64,000 bases of DNA from Synechococcus sp. CBW1107 (GTDB lineage: Bacteria > Cyanobacteriota > Cyanobacteriia > PCC-6307 > Cyanobiaceae), in the NCBI RefSeq assembly GCF_015841355.1, contig NZ_CP064908.1:3038001-3102000 (forward strand). The letters are read 5' to 3'. Below, piece by piece: positions 38,037 through 47,074 of this stretch. The notes beneath the pieces were generated by a model. The model ran no database searches. It worked only from the letters and a program-made list of their open reading frames with translations, and was not told the DNA's origin. A program made the position numbers and the translations under genes. Each line of letters starts with the position of its first letter. Within the stretch, counting starts at the first letter, position 1.

Positions 38037-38066
38037 CAGCCCCAAGATCACCTCGCCACCCATCCC

Positions 38067-38229
38067 ATGGCTTACCCCAACATCGAAGCGATCCTGGAAG
38101 AAGGCGGCGACATCACGGTGGGGCGTGTCGGCCTGTCCGGTGATGCTGATGCGGCGCGAGGGGGAGAGCTTCGTGGCGTTGCTGCGGCAGCAGGTGTCTC
38201 AGCAGCGCATTCGTTCATCGAGTTCCTGA
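38067..38229 (+). pseudogene. frameshifted paralog of the MAYPNIEAIL-family gene
   Basis: Begins MAYPNIEAILEEGGDITVGR, matching 17589-17810. A deletion of about 37 bases then shifts the frame; the second conserved block CPVMLMRREGESFVALLR continues in another frame and ends at TGA 38227-38229. The first frame instead reads on as unlikely Ala/Gly-rich sequence. It lies 30 bases after the TacT gene. Confidence 0.6.
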
Positions 38230-38250
38230 GAAGCGCTATCGCTGCTGCCC

Positions 38251-38451
38251 TCAGCGCAGAGGAGCCAGGCCTGTGGTCCGGCGGCTCTCCAGCCGCAGGA
38301 TGCGTTGGGCATGCAGGTCGGTCTCGGCAGCCCACTGCACGGGCGGCTCTGGCTCCGCTACCCCCGCCCGCGGGGAGTTTGCATCCATGGTGGCGACGAG
38401 CAGCAGCACCACCAAAAGCTCAGCAGCAAGGAGCAGGTCGATCTGGGGCAT
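38251..38451 (-). CDS. small membrane-anchored hypothetical protein
   Basis: 66 residues from ATG 38451. It has one N-terminal membrane segment (IDLLLAAELLVVLLLVAT) followed by a polar tail with TDLHAQRILRLES. This looks like a small single-pass inner-membrane protein, cytoplasmic or periplasmic tail unknown. The frame also opens at 38481. No family was recognised and the annotation is tentative. Confidence 0.3.
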   Translation of the reverse strand: MPQIDLLLAAELLVVLLLVATMDANSPRAGVAEPEPPVQWAAETDLHAQRILRLESRRTTGLAPLR

Positions 38452-38796
38452 GGCGAGAGTGGAGCAGGCGTCAGTGAGCACAGCCTCAGCCCACTCTCCC
38501 GGTTTGGGACCATTTCTCCTGCGAATGACCAGCAGAAGCAGGCTTGGCTGACGGTGCAGACCCCGGCTGAGCTGAAACAGGGGAGAGCGTGGCAGCGAGC
38601 GAGCCTGCGGTCTTGTGCGGACTGATTCCGCTTTGCTCGGACGATTCCAGCGACATTGTGAAGATTGCTGCGCATCTGCAGCTCCTTCCGCACTCCTCTT
38701 GCCTCAGTCGTCACGCGGGGTGATGCCAGAACTATTCACCCCACGCATAGATCCAGCCTCCTGTGAATCGCCGCACCTTGCAGCTGCATTCGGAAG
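38452..38796. other. intergenic, no gene seen
   Basis: 345 bases with only short, poorly coding frames. It should hold promoters for the small membrane gene on the left and for the operon that starts at 38797. I saw no clear terminator hairpin or promoter. Confidence 0.35.
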
Positions 38797-39507
38797 ATGG
38801 ACGCCGATGTGCTGCCTGGCATGGTCTTCCTGCCCCCAACCTCTGATTTCCCACCAGATCCGGAACCGCTTGAACGCGAGGTGCTCAATAGCACCTATCT
38901 GGAGCTGAGAAATTGCTACTCCAGCTTGATGCGCAGCCGCGCCCAGCACCGGCGCCTGGCCAACAAGGCCAAGGATGAAACCGCTCTCCTCAAGGAACGG
39001 ATCACGGCCCTGGCCAGCCGTGACCTGCCCCAACGCAAGGAACTCTATGAGCTCCTGGAGATCGTGACGGCCATCGCGGGAGACATTGAAGATGCCGGCG
39101 ATGATCTGGTGAATGGCTTCAGCAGGTACAAGAAAGGCCGCCATACCTTTCAAGGCGGCGGCTATCTCGGTGATCTGATGCGGGCCGTGATTCATTTCAT
39201 CAATCGCTGGGGCCGCACCAAGGACCGCCTCGGCGATCTCAAGCAGAAGCAGCAGGAGCTGATCAATAAGTCCCAGGATCTGCTGACGCCGCCGCCACCC
39301 CCACCAGGTGGCAACGGCCACGGATCCGCAGTTGCGACAACCCCACCCCCTGGCGACGGTGTGCCTGGGCCCATCGACGTCAGCCTGAACGGGAGCCAGC
39401 CCCCAAAGCCGGCTGAGCCCACAACCCCCCAGCTGCAGCCACCCAACCAGTCGCAGCCCCAGCCGCAGCCCCAGGATCAAGCCAAAGGAGCCGATGACCA
39501 TGGGTGA
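38797..39507 (+). CDS. hypothetical protein with Pro-rich tail
   Basis: 236 residues. The first 165 are helical with charged heptads (LRNCYSSLMRSRAQHRRLAN, then DETALLKERITAL; DLKQKQQELINKSQDLL), suggesting coiled coils. The last 70 are Pro/Gln/Gly-rich (PPPPPPGG..., QSQPQPQPQDQ). Its stop lies 14 bases past the start of the next gene. It may be a scaffold or structural protein of a phage-related cluster; no family recognised. Confidence 0.55.
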   Translation: MDADVLPGMVFLPPTSDFPPDPEPLEREVLNSTYLELRNCYSSLMRSRAQHRRLANKAKDETALLKERITALASRDLPQRKELYELLEIVTAIAGDIEDAGDDLVNGFSRYKKGRHTFQGGGYLGDLMRAVIHFINRWGRTKDRLGDLKQKQQELINKSQDLLTPPPPPPGGNGHGSAVATTPPPGDGVPGPIDVSLNGSQPPKPAEPTTPQLQPPNQSQPQPQPQDQAKGADDHG

Positions 39508-40003
39508 GATCGCCGACACCATGCGCTCCGCCCTGCGTGAGCTGGCCCAGGCCGATGCCCGGCTCTATCGCGGTCTGGCGGAGGAGCTGGGCGATGGCGC
39601 CACCGCGGTCGAGGAACCCCGCGCCCTGATCCAGCCCGAGGGCGGCGCGCCCGCCACGGAAGCGGAGCTGCGGGCCTTGAAAAACGACACCCTGCAGGAG
39701 CTCTGCGCGCAGAGGGGCATCAAGGTGGCCAAGCGCGCCAATAAGGACGTGATGGTGGGCCTGCTGCTGGCCGATCCCAACGGCCCGCCACCCCAGTCCC
39801 TGCTGCCCCCTCCCAAGCCCAAACCTCACTCAGGTGGGAAGGGCACGGGTGGCACGAGCAGCAAGGCCGGCACTGCTGAGCTCCAGGCCCTGGAGCAACG
39901 CCTCGTTCGTTTGGAGCAACTGGTGCTGCTGATTGCTCAGCAGGTGGGCGTGGCCCCGGAAGCGATCGAGCGGTTGCTGCCGCCGGCTGCTTCGCCAACC
40001 TGA
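39494..40003 (+). CDS. hypothetical protein with HeH/SAP-like motif
   Basis: 169 residues overlapping the previous gene by 14 bases. The N-terminal helix is MGEIADTMRSALRELAQADA. A SAP/HeH-like motif LKNDTLQELCAQRGIKVAKR (about 55-75) suggests DNA binding. A Pro/Lys-rich linker and a C-terminal coiled coil (ALEQRLVRLEQLVLLIAQQV) follow. A related motif occurs at 12452-13234, linking this cluster to the prophage remnant. Confidence 0.55.
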   Translation: MTMGEIADTMRSALRELAQADARLYRGLAEELGDGATAVEEPRALIQPEGGAPATEAELRALKNDTLQELCAQRGIKVAKRANKDVMVGLLLADPNGPPPQSLLPPPKPKPHSGGKGTGGTSSKAGTAELQALEQRLVRLEQLVLLIAQQVGVAPEAIERLLPPAASPT

Positions 40004-40028
40004 AACTCCTCTGCGCTGGTCCCAGCTG

Positions 40029-40226
40029 ATGACGGTGAACCGGGAGTCGCTGGAGAAGCTGGGGCGCTTTCTGCTGCGCGGCCTGCGCATCGGCGCCAGC
40101 ACGGTGTCGATCGTGGAGCTGCTGCGCAACGACTGGACCGGCGGCATCAGCGCCGGAGTGGCCTGGCTGGTGTTTCTGCAGGTGGAACGGCGGCTGCCGC
40201 CCCTCAGCTCCGAGCCTGAGGAGTGA
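40029..40226 (+). CDS. small hypothetical, possibly membrane-associated, protein
   Basis: 65 residues from ATG 40029, 25 bases after the previous stop. A hydrophobic, Gly/Trp-containing segment WTGGISAGVAWLVFLQV (about 36-52) could be membrane-associated. Its 3' end overlaps the convergent PPC gene end by 23 bases. Function unknown. Confidence 0.45.
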   Translation: MTVNRESLEKLGRFLLRGLRIGASTVSIVELLRNDWTGGISAGVAWLVFLQVERRLPPLSSEPEE

Positions 40227-40608
40227 TCCGCAGCTCGGGGTAGCCGGTGGCTGGATCCAGTTCGCGGCTGAACTGCCAGTCCGGCAGCAGGCCAATCACC
40301 AGCTCGGCGGTGGTGCGCACCAGCGAGCCGGCGCAGAGGTGGCCGCCGATCACTGTGCCCCTGCGGTCGGCCACGGCGATGTGCAGGTGGGCACCATCGG
40401 GCGAGAGGGTGCCGGAGAGGCTGAGGATCTCCAGCTCGCCGTTGATCACCGTGGCCTCGGCTGCTCCCGCCAGGCGCAGCTGGGCCACCGACAGGCTCCC
40501 CACGGCGCTGATCAGACAGCCGGCCTGCTCCTGTTGTTCGCCCATCCAGGTCTCCAGCGCCTGGCGCAGATCGTCGCCCGGTGTCAGCCGCAGTGGCAGC
40601 ACCTTCAT
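40204..40608 (-). CDS. PPC/DUF296 domain protein
   Basis: 134 residues, the usual length of prokaryotic plants-and-prokaryotes-conserved (PPC, DUF296) proteins. Visible signatures are LRLTPGDDLRQALETW, SAVGSLSVAQLRLA, LEILSLSGTLSPDGAHLHIAVADRRG and GGHLCAGSLVRTTAELVI. PPC proteins form trimers; the bacterial role is unclear (related to AT-hook protein domains in plants). Its ATG overlaps the stop of the acetyltransferase gene that IS21 interrupted, so the two were an operon. Confidence 0.8.
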   Translation of the reverse strand: MKVLPLRLTPGDDLRQALETWMGEQQEQAGCLISAVGSLSVAQLRLAGAAEATVINGELEILSLSGTLSPDGAHLHIAVADRRGTVIGGHLCAGSLVRTTAELVIGLLPDWQFSRELDPATGYPELRITPQARS

Positions 40609-40833
40609 GGGGTTGGGCCCTCCACCAGTCCCTGGAACATCACCAGGGCGTCCACGTAACCCAGCTGCCGGTGGCGAAAAGCCCCAGGCAGGGTGCCCAC
40701 CACCTGAAAGCCATTGCGCTGCCAGCAGCGGATGCCGGCGGTGTGTCAGGCGACAGCGAAAACTGGCCCAGATGCGACACGAAATCTGGCCCCCCTCCGC
40801 GAGCCACTGATCAGGGCCAGTGCGCAGCCTGCG

Positions 40834-42201
40834 GTGCTGTCACCTCTGGAGCAGAGCTCCCGGGATGCGGCGTTGGAAACCCCAGAGGATGTCCAGGCGA
40901 TCCTTGGCCTCACCGCAGCTGGCTGGGGCCGGCGGCGGATCGCCAGGGAACTGGGCTGCTCGCCTGAGACCGTCCGCAAGTACCGGCGGCAGGGCGGCTG
41001 GGAGGCCTACGGCAAACCCCGACGGATCGGCGTTCTCGATGGTCAGTACGACTGGCTCAAGGAGCGGTTCCTGGCCCACAACGGCAATGCCGATGTGGTG
41101 CGCCAGGAGCTGGCCAGCGAGAAAGGCATCGCCGTGTCACTGCGCACCGTGGAGCGGGCGGTGGAGCCCTGGCGGCAGGAGCTGCGGGCCGCTGCCCTGG
41201 CAACGGTGCGGTTTGAGACGCCGCCGGGCAAGCAACTGCAGGCCGATTTCGGTGAGACCTACGCCCGCATCGCCGGCGAGAGGGCCAAGGTGCACCTGTG
41301 CGTGCTGACCCTGGGGTACTCGCGGCGGCTGGTGGTGCGGGCCTACCGGCACGAGCGCCAGGTCAACTGGCTGTTGGCGATGGAGGAGGCCTTCCGCCAC
41401 TGGCGGGGGGTGCCGGCCGAGGTGCTGTTCGATAACGCCCGTGCCCTGGTCAAGGAGCACGATCCGGCTCGCCAGGTGCTGGTGTTCAACGAACGGCTCG
41501 ATGCCTTTGCCCGCTACTGGGGGTTCCTCCCCAAAGCCTGCCGGCCCTACCGGGCCAGGACCAAGGGAAAGGACGAGCGCGGCGTCGGTTACGTCAAGAC
41601 CAATGCGGTGGCCGGCCGTGAGTTCGCCAGCTGGGAGGCGCTGGAAGCGCACCTGGAGCGCTGGAGCCGGGAGGTGGCCGATGTTCGCATCCACGGAACG
41701 ACCGGCGAACAACCGCTCCTGCGATTCCAGCGGGAGGAGGCCGCTGCCCTGCAGCCGTTACCCCATAAGCCGTCGTTCCTGGCGGAACGGGAGCTGGTGC
41801 GGGTGGTCCACAACGACGCCTGCGTCGAGGTGGAGGGCAACTGGTACAGCGTGCCCTGGGCGCTGCTCAAGCAGCGGGTGAGCGTGCTGGTGGGGGATCA
41901 GCAGGTGCAGATCCGCCATGGCGGCCGGGTTGTTGCCCGGCATGGGCGCGTGGCGGCCAATCGTCGTCATCGCTCCGTGCTGCGGGGGCATTGGGACGGG
42001 CTGGTTCCAGCGCCGCAGCAGGACTTGGCCGAACGGTCACTGCCGTCAGCCGATGGCGCGCTCTGCGTTGGGCCCGCCTCCACCACGTCCCCGCCCTGTG
42101 GGGGCGGAACGCGGCGGCGGGCACCGGTGGTGCGCAGCTCAGAACTGGCCCGCTCCCTGGCGGTCTATGCCGCCGAGGTGGGCGAGGAGGTGGCGGCATG
42201 A
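40834..42201 (+). CDS. istA: IS21-family transposase IstA
   Basis: 455 residues from GTG 40834; the frame is open upstream to 40714, but that lies outside the IS, so an internal start is required. It has an N-terminal HTH (GLTAAGWGRRRIARELGCSP followed by ETVRKYRR), the integrase core with QLQADFGETYARI, VLFDNARALV and a KGKDERGVGYVKTN region, and a C-terminal domain. The core supplies DDE strand-transfer activity. Its stop overlaps istB by 4 nt. Confidence 0.9.
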   Translation: MLSPLEQSSRDAALETPEDVQAILGLTAAGWGRRRIARELGCSPETVRKYRRQGGWEAYGKPRRIGVLDGQYDWLKERFLAHNGNADVVRQELASEKGIAVSLRTVERAVEPWRQELRAAALATVRFETPPGKQLQADFGETYARIAGERAKVHLCVLTLGYSRRLVVRAYRHERQVNWLLAMEEAFRHWRGVPAEVLFDNARALVKEHDPARQVLVFNERLDAFARYWGFLPKACRPYRARTKGKDERGVGYVKTNAVAGREFASWEALEAHLERWSREVADVRIHGTTGEQPLLRFQREEAAALQPLPHKPSFLAERELVRVVHNDACVEVEGNWYSVPWALLKQRVSVLVGDQQVQIRHGGRVVARHGRVAANRRHRSVLRGHWDGLVPAPQQDLAERSLPSADGALCVGPASTTSPPCGGGTRRRAPVVRSSELARSLAVYAAEVGEEVAA

Positions 42202-43061
42202 GTCCCGCCAAAACCGGTCAACCAGATCGTCGTCAGGAGCTGATGGTCACGACACCGCCGGTCTCCGCCCTGGAGCTCGATGACATGCTCACCCGCCTGC
42301 GATTGACCGCGATCCGGGACCAGCTCGACAACCTGCTCGAGGAGGCGGCCCGCAAGGAGCTGAACCTGCGCGAGGCGTTGGCCTGGCTGTGCGCGGCGGA
42401 GATCGCCCGCAAGGACCAGCGGCGAATCGCGATGGCGATGAGCATTGCCAAATTCCCGTTCGTGCGGACGCTGGAGGGGTTTGAGTACGAGGCCCAGCCC
42501 TCGCTCGATCCAGGCCAGATCCGGGAACTCGCCACCTGCCGCTGGGTCGCCAACGGCGACACCCTGCTGCTGCTGGGTCCGCCGGGGGTGGGCAAGACCC
42601 ACCTGGCCGTCGCCCTGGGGCGTGAGGCGGTGAGCAAGGGCTACACCGTGCAGTACGTCTCGGCGATGGAGCTGATCTCCACCCTGGCCCGGGCCCACAA
42701 CCAGACGGCGCTGAAGAGCCGGCTGAGCCAGTACGGCAAGAGCAAGCTGCTGATCATTGACGAGCTGGGCTACCTGCCGCTGGAGCCCGATGCGGCCCAC
42801 CTGTTCTTCCAGCTGATCTCCCGTCGCTACGAGCGCGGCAGCGTGCTGATCACCTCCAACCGCCCCGTCATGGAGTGGGGCGAGGTGTTCGGTGATCAGG
42901 TCGTCGCCACCGCGATCCTCGATCGGCTGCTGCACCACAGCCATGTGCTGACCGTGCGGGGCGACAGCTACCGCCTGCGTGAGAAACGCCGCTCCGGTCT
43001 GATCAAGAGCAGCAGTGCGGTGAGGACCATCCCCGCCACCGGGGAGGAAGGGAGCCCATGA
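42198..43061 (+). CDS. istB: IS21-family helper ATPase IstB
   Basis: 287 residues. A DnaC/DnaA-like AAA+ ATPase: Walker A LLGPPGVGKTHLAVAL, Walker B LLIIDELGYLPLE, sensor-like VLITSNRPVMEWGEVF. It controls target choice and strand transfer by IstA. The start overlaps the istA stop (ATGA). The C-terminal tail GLIKSSSAVRTIPA is longer than in some homologs. Confidence 0.93.
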   Translation: MSPAKTGQPDRRQELMVTTPPVSALELDDMLTRLRLTAIRDQLDNLLEEAARKELNLREALAWLCAAEIARKDQRRIAMAMSIAKFPFVRTLEGFEYEAQPSLDPGQIRELATCRWVANGDTLLLLGPPGVGKTHLAVALGREAVSKGYTVQYVSAMELISTLARAHNQTALKSRLSQYGKSKLLIIDELGYLPLEPDAAHLFFQLISRRYERGSVLITSNRPVMEWGEVFGDQVVATAILDRLLHHSHVLTVRGDSYRLREKRRSGLIKSSSAVRTIPATGEEGSP

Positions 43062-43692
43062 GCATCCCGCCCCTCCCCCTCCACCCCCATTCCCAACGAC
43101 TGATGAGCAAGACCAACCGACGCCGGCCACGGCGTCAACAAGCCGGTGCTACAGCCTCACAGAGTGGGCCAGATTTCGTGTCGCCGGAGGACCAATTCCG
43201 GATGTCGCTTGACACGGTGTTGGTGCTCACCACCAGGTTGAACTGCATCGCCCGGAACCCCAGCCGCCGCGCCGCCTGCAGCGAGTGCTGGCACAACCGG
43301 CTGCCGATTCCCTGGCGCCGGCAGTTCTCGGCCACCACGTAGCCGGCATTGGCCACATGGGCGCCGAGGGCGAGGGAGTTGGGCCTCAGGTAGTAGGTGC
43401 CCACCACAGCACCGGCGGGATCCACGGCCACCATCACCGCCTGGCTCTGCTCCACCCAGGCCAGCTGGGCCTCGGCCTCGCTTATGGCCGGGTCGTGGGG
43501 GAAGGTTTCACCAGCTCGGAACACCGGTTCCAGCAGTGCCCACACCGCCGGCCAGTCGCCTGCCTCGTAGGGCCGGATCTGCAGGGGCGTAGTGGGCGCG
43601 GCCAGGGACAAGCAGCGAGAGGAGTTGATTGTCTCGTTCAGCTGCCCGGAGGGGGCCATGCACCGCAGGCGCCCTGCGCAGCAAGCTGTCGT

Positions 43693-44061
43693 TCACTCCT
43701 CTTCTGCAGCGCCAAGAGGGATGAGCTTGATCTGCTTGCGGCCCAGCTTGATCTCGAACTCATCGCCGGGCTCCAGGCCCAGCTGGGCGGTATAGGCCTT
43801 GCCGACCAGCAGATTGCCGTTGAACTGCACCTTGGTGACGTAGCTGAGCTGCCGGCCCGGTCGGCCCCTGCCGCCACGGCCACCGCCGGCACCAAGGTTC
43901 ATGCCCTTTCCCTCCAGCAGGGCCTCATAGAAGGCAGTGAAATTCAGGCGCTCCGTGCCGTCCTTCTTGGTGGAGACGTAGCCACAGCCGCGCACCAGGT
44001 CGGACTTGGAGGCATCGCCCAGCTCCTTGACTTTGGCGAGCAGATCAGCACCGGTCAGCAT
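43693..44061 (-). CDS. cyanobacterial AbrB-like transcriptional regulator
   Basis: 122 residues. The N-terminal part is MLTGADLLAKVKELGDASKS followed by DLVRGCGYVS. A Gly/Arg-rich linker (GAGGGRGGRGRPGRQ) follows. The C-terminal swapped-hairpin AbrB domain is VQFNGNLLVGKAYTAQLGLE and GDEFEIKLGRK. This domain order is peculiar to cyanobacterial AbrB proteins, which act as global regulators of carbon and nitrogen genes. It is the best sign that the host is a cyanobacterium. Confidence 0.85.
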   Translation of the reverse strand: MLTGADLLAKVKELGDASKSDLVRGCGYVSTKKDGTERLNFTAFYEALLEGKGMNLGAGGGRGGRGRPGRQLSYVTKVQFNGNLLVGKAYTAQLGLEPGDEFEIKLGRKQIKLIPLGAAEEE

Positions 44062-44115
44062 GATGAGGGAGTTGGCTGGATCGACAGCTTCTTATTGCCA
44101 GACCTGCCGGCCTTG

Positions 44116-46449
44116 TCAACTGCCGTGGTTGCGATCCATGTCCGTTGAACGCTGTCCCGGTGCCAACCACTCCGCCAGCTTGGTGTAACGCCTGCGGCCC
44201 AGGTGGTTCTTCACGGCCATGGCCAGGGCCTTCTTCTGGCCCACCAGCACCACCAGCTGCTTGCCGCGGGTGAGGCCCGTGTACACAAGATTGCGCTGCA
44301 GCATCGCGTAGTGCTGGGTGAGCAGCGGGATCACCACGGCGGGGTATTCGCTGCCTTGGCTCTTGTGGATGGTGCAGGCATAGGCGGGCACCAGGTGATC
44401 GAGCTCTCCCCAGCCGTAGACCACTGCACGGCTGCCCGCAGTACCCGCCTCGCTGGTGGGAAAGAGCACGCTCAGCTCACTGTTGTCGGAGTCGATGGCG
44501 TCGATGGTGCCGACATCGCCGTTGAACACCTCCTTCTCGTAGTCGTTGGCGATCTGCATCACCTTGTCGCCGGGCGCAAACCGCCACCCGAAACGCTCCA
44601 CCTGCTCGGTGGGATCGGGGTTGAGCAGCTGCTGCAGCTCGATGTTCAGCGAGCGGGAGCCGCAGCCGCCGCGGGCCATCGGGCAGAGCACCTGCACCTC
44701 GCCCACCGGATCAAAGCCAAAGCGGGCGGGGATGCGCTCGCCCACTACCTTGAGGATCAGGCTCACCGCCTGCTCAGGTGTTTCGGCCGGCAGGAAGTAG
44801 AAGTCGCTGCTCGTGCCCTCGGGTGGGGAGCGCAGGTCGGGGATCGTGCCGGCGTTGATGGCATGGGCGGTGGTGATGATCCGGCTGCTGGCCGCCTGGC
44901 GGAACACCTCCGTCAGGCGCGCCACCGCCAGGGCGCCGCTGGCGATTGCATCAGCCAGCACCTGGCCGGGCCCCACCGAGGGCAGCTGGTCGACATCGCC
45001 CACCAGCAACAGTGCCGCCTCTGGCGGAACCGCCGCCAGCAGCGCGGCCATCAGCGGCACATCCACCATCGAGGTTTCGTCGACCACCAGCAGGTCGCAC
45101 TCCAGCGGCAGTTCGGCATTGCGCCGGAAGCCATAGCTGGCCGGGTCGAACTCCAGCAGCCGGTGGATGGTTTTGGCCTCCAGGCCGGTGGCTTCGCTCA
45201 TGCGCTTGGCGGCCCGGCCGGTGGGGGCGCAGAGCTGGATGCGCAGCTTCTTGGCCGCCAGGATCTGCAGGATGGCGTTGATCAGGGTGGTCTTGCCCAC
45301 CCCCGGCCCGCCGGTGATCACCAGCAGCTTGCAGGCCAGGGCCAGCTCCACCGCCTGCTTCTGGCTGGCGGCGAGCTGCAGGCCCAGGCGCTGCTCCACC
45401 CAGCCGATCGCCTTGGCCGCATCGATGGCGCCCCAGGGCGGTGTTCCCAACGCCAGCTCCTGCAGGGATTCAGCGATGCGGCGTTCGTCGCGGTGCAGGT
45501 GGGCCAGGAAGATGGCGGGCTCGCCCGCCAGGGTGTCGGCCACCACCGAGCCCTCGCTGAGTTCCAGGTCGAGGGCGGTTTGGATCAGGGCGGGTTCGAG
45601 GGGTTCGCGGCGGCTGGCGGCGGAGGTATCGGTTGGATCCGCCCCTGGTCGCTCCACCGCCAGCAGCTCGCCCGCCAGCTTGAGCAGCTCCGCCGTTGGC
45701 AGGCCGCAGTGCCCCTCGCCGCTGGCCTCCAGCAGTGCGTAGTTGATGCCCGCCCGCAGACGGATCGTGGCGGTGGGCTCGATGCCCAGCCGGGCGGCGA
45801 TGGCATCGGCGGTGCGGAAGCCGATGCCGCGGATGTCGCGCGCCAGGCGGTAGGGGTTCTCCGCCATCACCTGCACGGCGTCATTGCCATACGTCTTGAA
45901 GATCCGCACCGCTCGGGCGGTGCCAACGCCATGGCTGTGCAGGAACACCATGATTTCGCGCACCACCTTCTGATCAGCCCAGGCCTGAGCGATGCGGCTG
46001 GCCCGCACCTGGCCGATGCCCGGCACCTCCCGCAGGCGTTCGGGGGCCTGCTCGATCACCTCGAACACCTCCGCCCCAAAGGCGGCCACCAGCTTGCTGG
46101 CGTAGATCGGCCCGATGCCGCGGATCATTCCAGAGCCCAGGTACTTCTCGATCCCCTCGGCGGTGGTAGGGGGTGAGGAGCGCAGGAAGGCCGCCCTGAA
46201 CTGCTGGCCGTGCTCCCTGCTGTTCACCCAGGTACCACTGACGGTGACCCACTCGCCGGCGCTGATCTCAGCGGCGTGGCCCACCACCGTCACCAGGTCG
46301 CGGTGGCCACGCGCCTTGATGCGCAGGACGCAGAAGCCGTTCTCGGCGTTGTGGAAGGTGACCCGCTCGATCGAGCCGGCCAGCACCTCGGTGGGTTGGG
46401 CGGCGTTATCCGGCATTCCGGAGGACTGGCCAGCGATCGGCTTGTTCAT
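44116..46449 (-). CDS. recD2: RecD2-like SF1B DNA helicase
   Basis: 777 residues from ATG 46449 (frame open to 46467). The N-terminal OB-like domain (GSIERVTFHNAENGFCVLRI) and helix-hairpin-helix region (GIGPIYASKLVAAFG, VPGIGQVRASRIAQAW) precede the motor. The motor has Walker A VITGGPGVGKTTLINAIL (about 381), DETSMVDVPLMAALL, and the motif VI region VPAYACTIHKSQGSEYPAVV. RecD2 proteins are 5'-3' helicases that work without RecBC. A free-standing gene, convergent to nothing and divergent to 46527. Confidence 0.88.
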   Translation of the reverse strand: MNKPIAGQSSGMPDNAAQPTEVLAGSIERVTFHNAENGFCVLRIKARGHRDLVTVVGHAAEISAGEWVTVSGTWVNSREHGQQFRAAFLRSSPPTTAEGIEKYLGSGMIRGIGPIYASKLVAAFGAEVFEVIEQAPERLREVPGIGQVRASRIAQAWADQKVVREIMVFLHSHGVGTARAVRIFKTYGNDAVQVMAENPYRLARDIRGIGFRTADAIAARLGIEPTATIRLRAGINYALLEASGEGHCGLPTAELLKLAGELLAVERPGADPTDTSAASRREPLEPALIQTALDLELSEGSVVADTLAGEPAIFLAHLHRDERRIAESLQELALGTPPWGAIDAAKAIGWVEQRLGLQLAASQKQAVELALACKLLVITGGPGVGKTTLINAILQILAAKKLRIQLCAPTGRAAKRMSEATGLEAKTIHRLLEFDPASYGFRRNAELPLECDLLVVDETSMVDVPLMAALLAAVPPEAALLLVGDVDQLPSVGPGQVLADAIASGALAVARLTEVFRQAASSRIITTAHAINAGTIPDLRSPPEGTSSDFYFLPAETPEQAVSLILKVVGERIPARFGFDPVGEVQVLCPMARGGCGSRSLNIELQQLLNPDPTEQVERFGWRFAPGDKVMQIANDYEKEVFNGDVGTIDAIDSDNSELSVLFPTSEAGTAGSRAVVYGWGELDHLVPAYACTIHKSQGSEYPAVVIPLLTQHYAMLQRNLVYTGLTRGKQLVVLVGQKKALAMAVKNHLGRRRYTKLAEWLAPGQRSTDMDRNHGS

Positions 46450-46526
46450 GCCTCCCCGCGGTGCCACCGGGCCATGGTTGCAGGCAGCATGAGTGGAACA
46501 CCAGGGCCGATGCGACCGGCATCGGC

Positions 46527-47006
46527 ATGGCCAGCACCGGTGAGCGACCTCTCATGCTCGACGATGAATCGGATTACGACAGCCGGTGTCAACAGCTCCG
46601 CCAGGAGAATGCTGCTCTGCTCGGTGACTTCAGGCGTTGGCTCAAAAAGGCTGGCCTTGGCGAGACAACAATCAGAAGCCATTTCAGCAACCTCGACTTT
46701 TACCTGAATCACTTCCTTCTCTACGCAGATACGCTGACGGCTGCTGATGGGATTTGCTACGTCGGAGAGTTTCTTGGCGACTGGTTTATCCACAAGGCGA
46801 TGTGGTCCAACAAGACAACCGTCAAGGCCAATGCCGCCAGCCTCAAGAAGTTCTATGCCTTCATGGCTGAACGAGGGTTGGTCAAGCCTGAGGAGCTTGC
46901 CACGCTGAAACAGCAGATCAAGGACGAGCTGCCGGACTGGCTTGGCGCCGTCGAGAGATACAACGACCCGGATGTTGACCTCCTTGAGGATGGCTGGCCG
47001 ATCTGA
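46527..47006 (+). CDS. hypothetical protein resembling recombinase N-terminal domain
   Basis: 159 residues from ATG 46527 (alternative ATG 46554; frame open to 46461). It resembles the SAM-like N-terminal core-binding domain of tyrosine recombinases (LLGDFRRWLKKAGLGETTIR, SHFSNLDFYLNHFLL, VKANAASLKKFYAFMAERGL) but ends before any catalytic domain. It may be a DNA-binding protein or a truncated relic. The acidic C-terminus VERYNDPDVDLLEDGWPI is unusual. Confidence 0.65.
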   Translation: MASTGERPLMLDDESDYDSRCQQLRQENAALLGDFRRWLKKAGLGETTIRSHFSNLDFYLNHFLLYADTLTAADGICYVGEFLGDWFIHKAMWSNKTTVKANAASLKKFYAFMAERGLVKPEELATLKQQIKDELPDWLGAVERYNDPDVDLLEDGWPI

Positions 47007-47074
47007 AATGGAATGCGTCCCGCAGCCACAGACGATGTCGTGATGCAGCTGCGGGCTGGTTGCGACCGACGACC

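Larger units (their letters stand above)
40744..43214 (+). mobile_element. IS21-family insertion sequence (complete)
   Basis: 2,471 bp. The ends begin TGTCAGGCGACA (left) and TGTCAAGCGACA (right, reverse complemented), with further matching inner repeats (GCGACACGAAATCTGGCCC). A direct duplication CGGTG lies at 40739-40743 and 43215-43219, so this is a simple, probably recent insertion. It carries istA and istB, plus a short frame after istB. Confidence 0.92.
40605..43659 (-). pseudogene. GNAT acetyltransferase split by the IS21 element
   Basis: The 5' part is at 43659-43215 and the 3' part at 40743-40605. Removing the IS21 and one copy of the 5-bp duplication joins ...VSTNT to AGIRCWQRNGFQVVGTL... 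in frame, ending with TGA 40607-40605 that overlaps the PPC ATG. The GNAT core is visible: LQIRPYEAGDWPAVWALLEP, VVAENCRRQGIGSRLCQ (acetyl-CoA loop) and LGFRAMQFN. The two-part layout and the coupled PPC gene show it was a working operon until the insertion. Confidence 0.8.

Noticed and set aside
44203-46176. 657-residue plus-strand frame
   Set aside because: Shadow of the RecD2-like helicase gene, with repetitive His/Gln/Gly composition.
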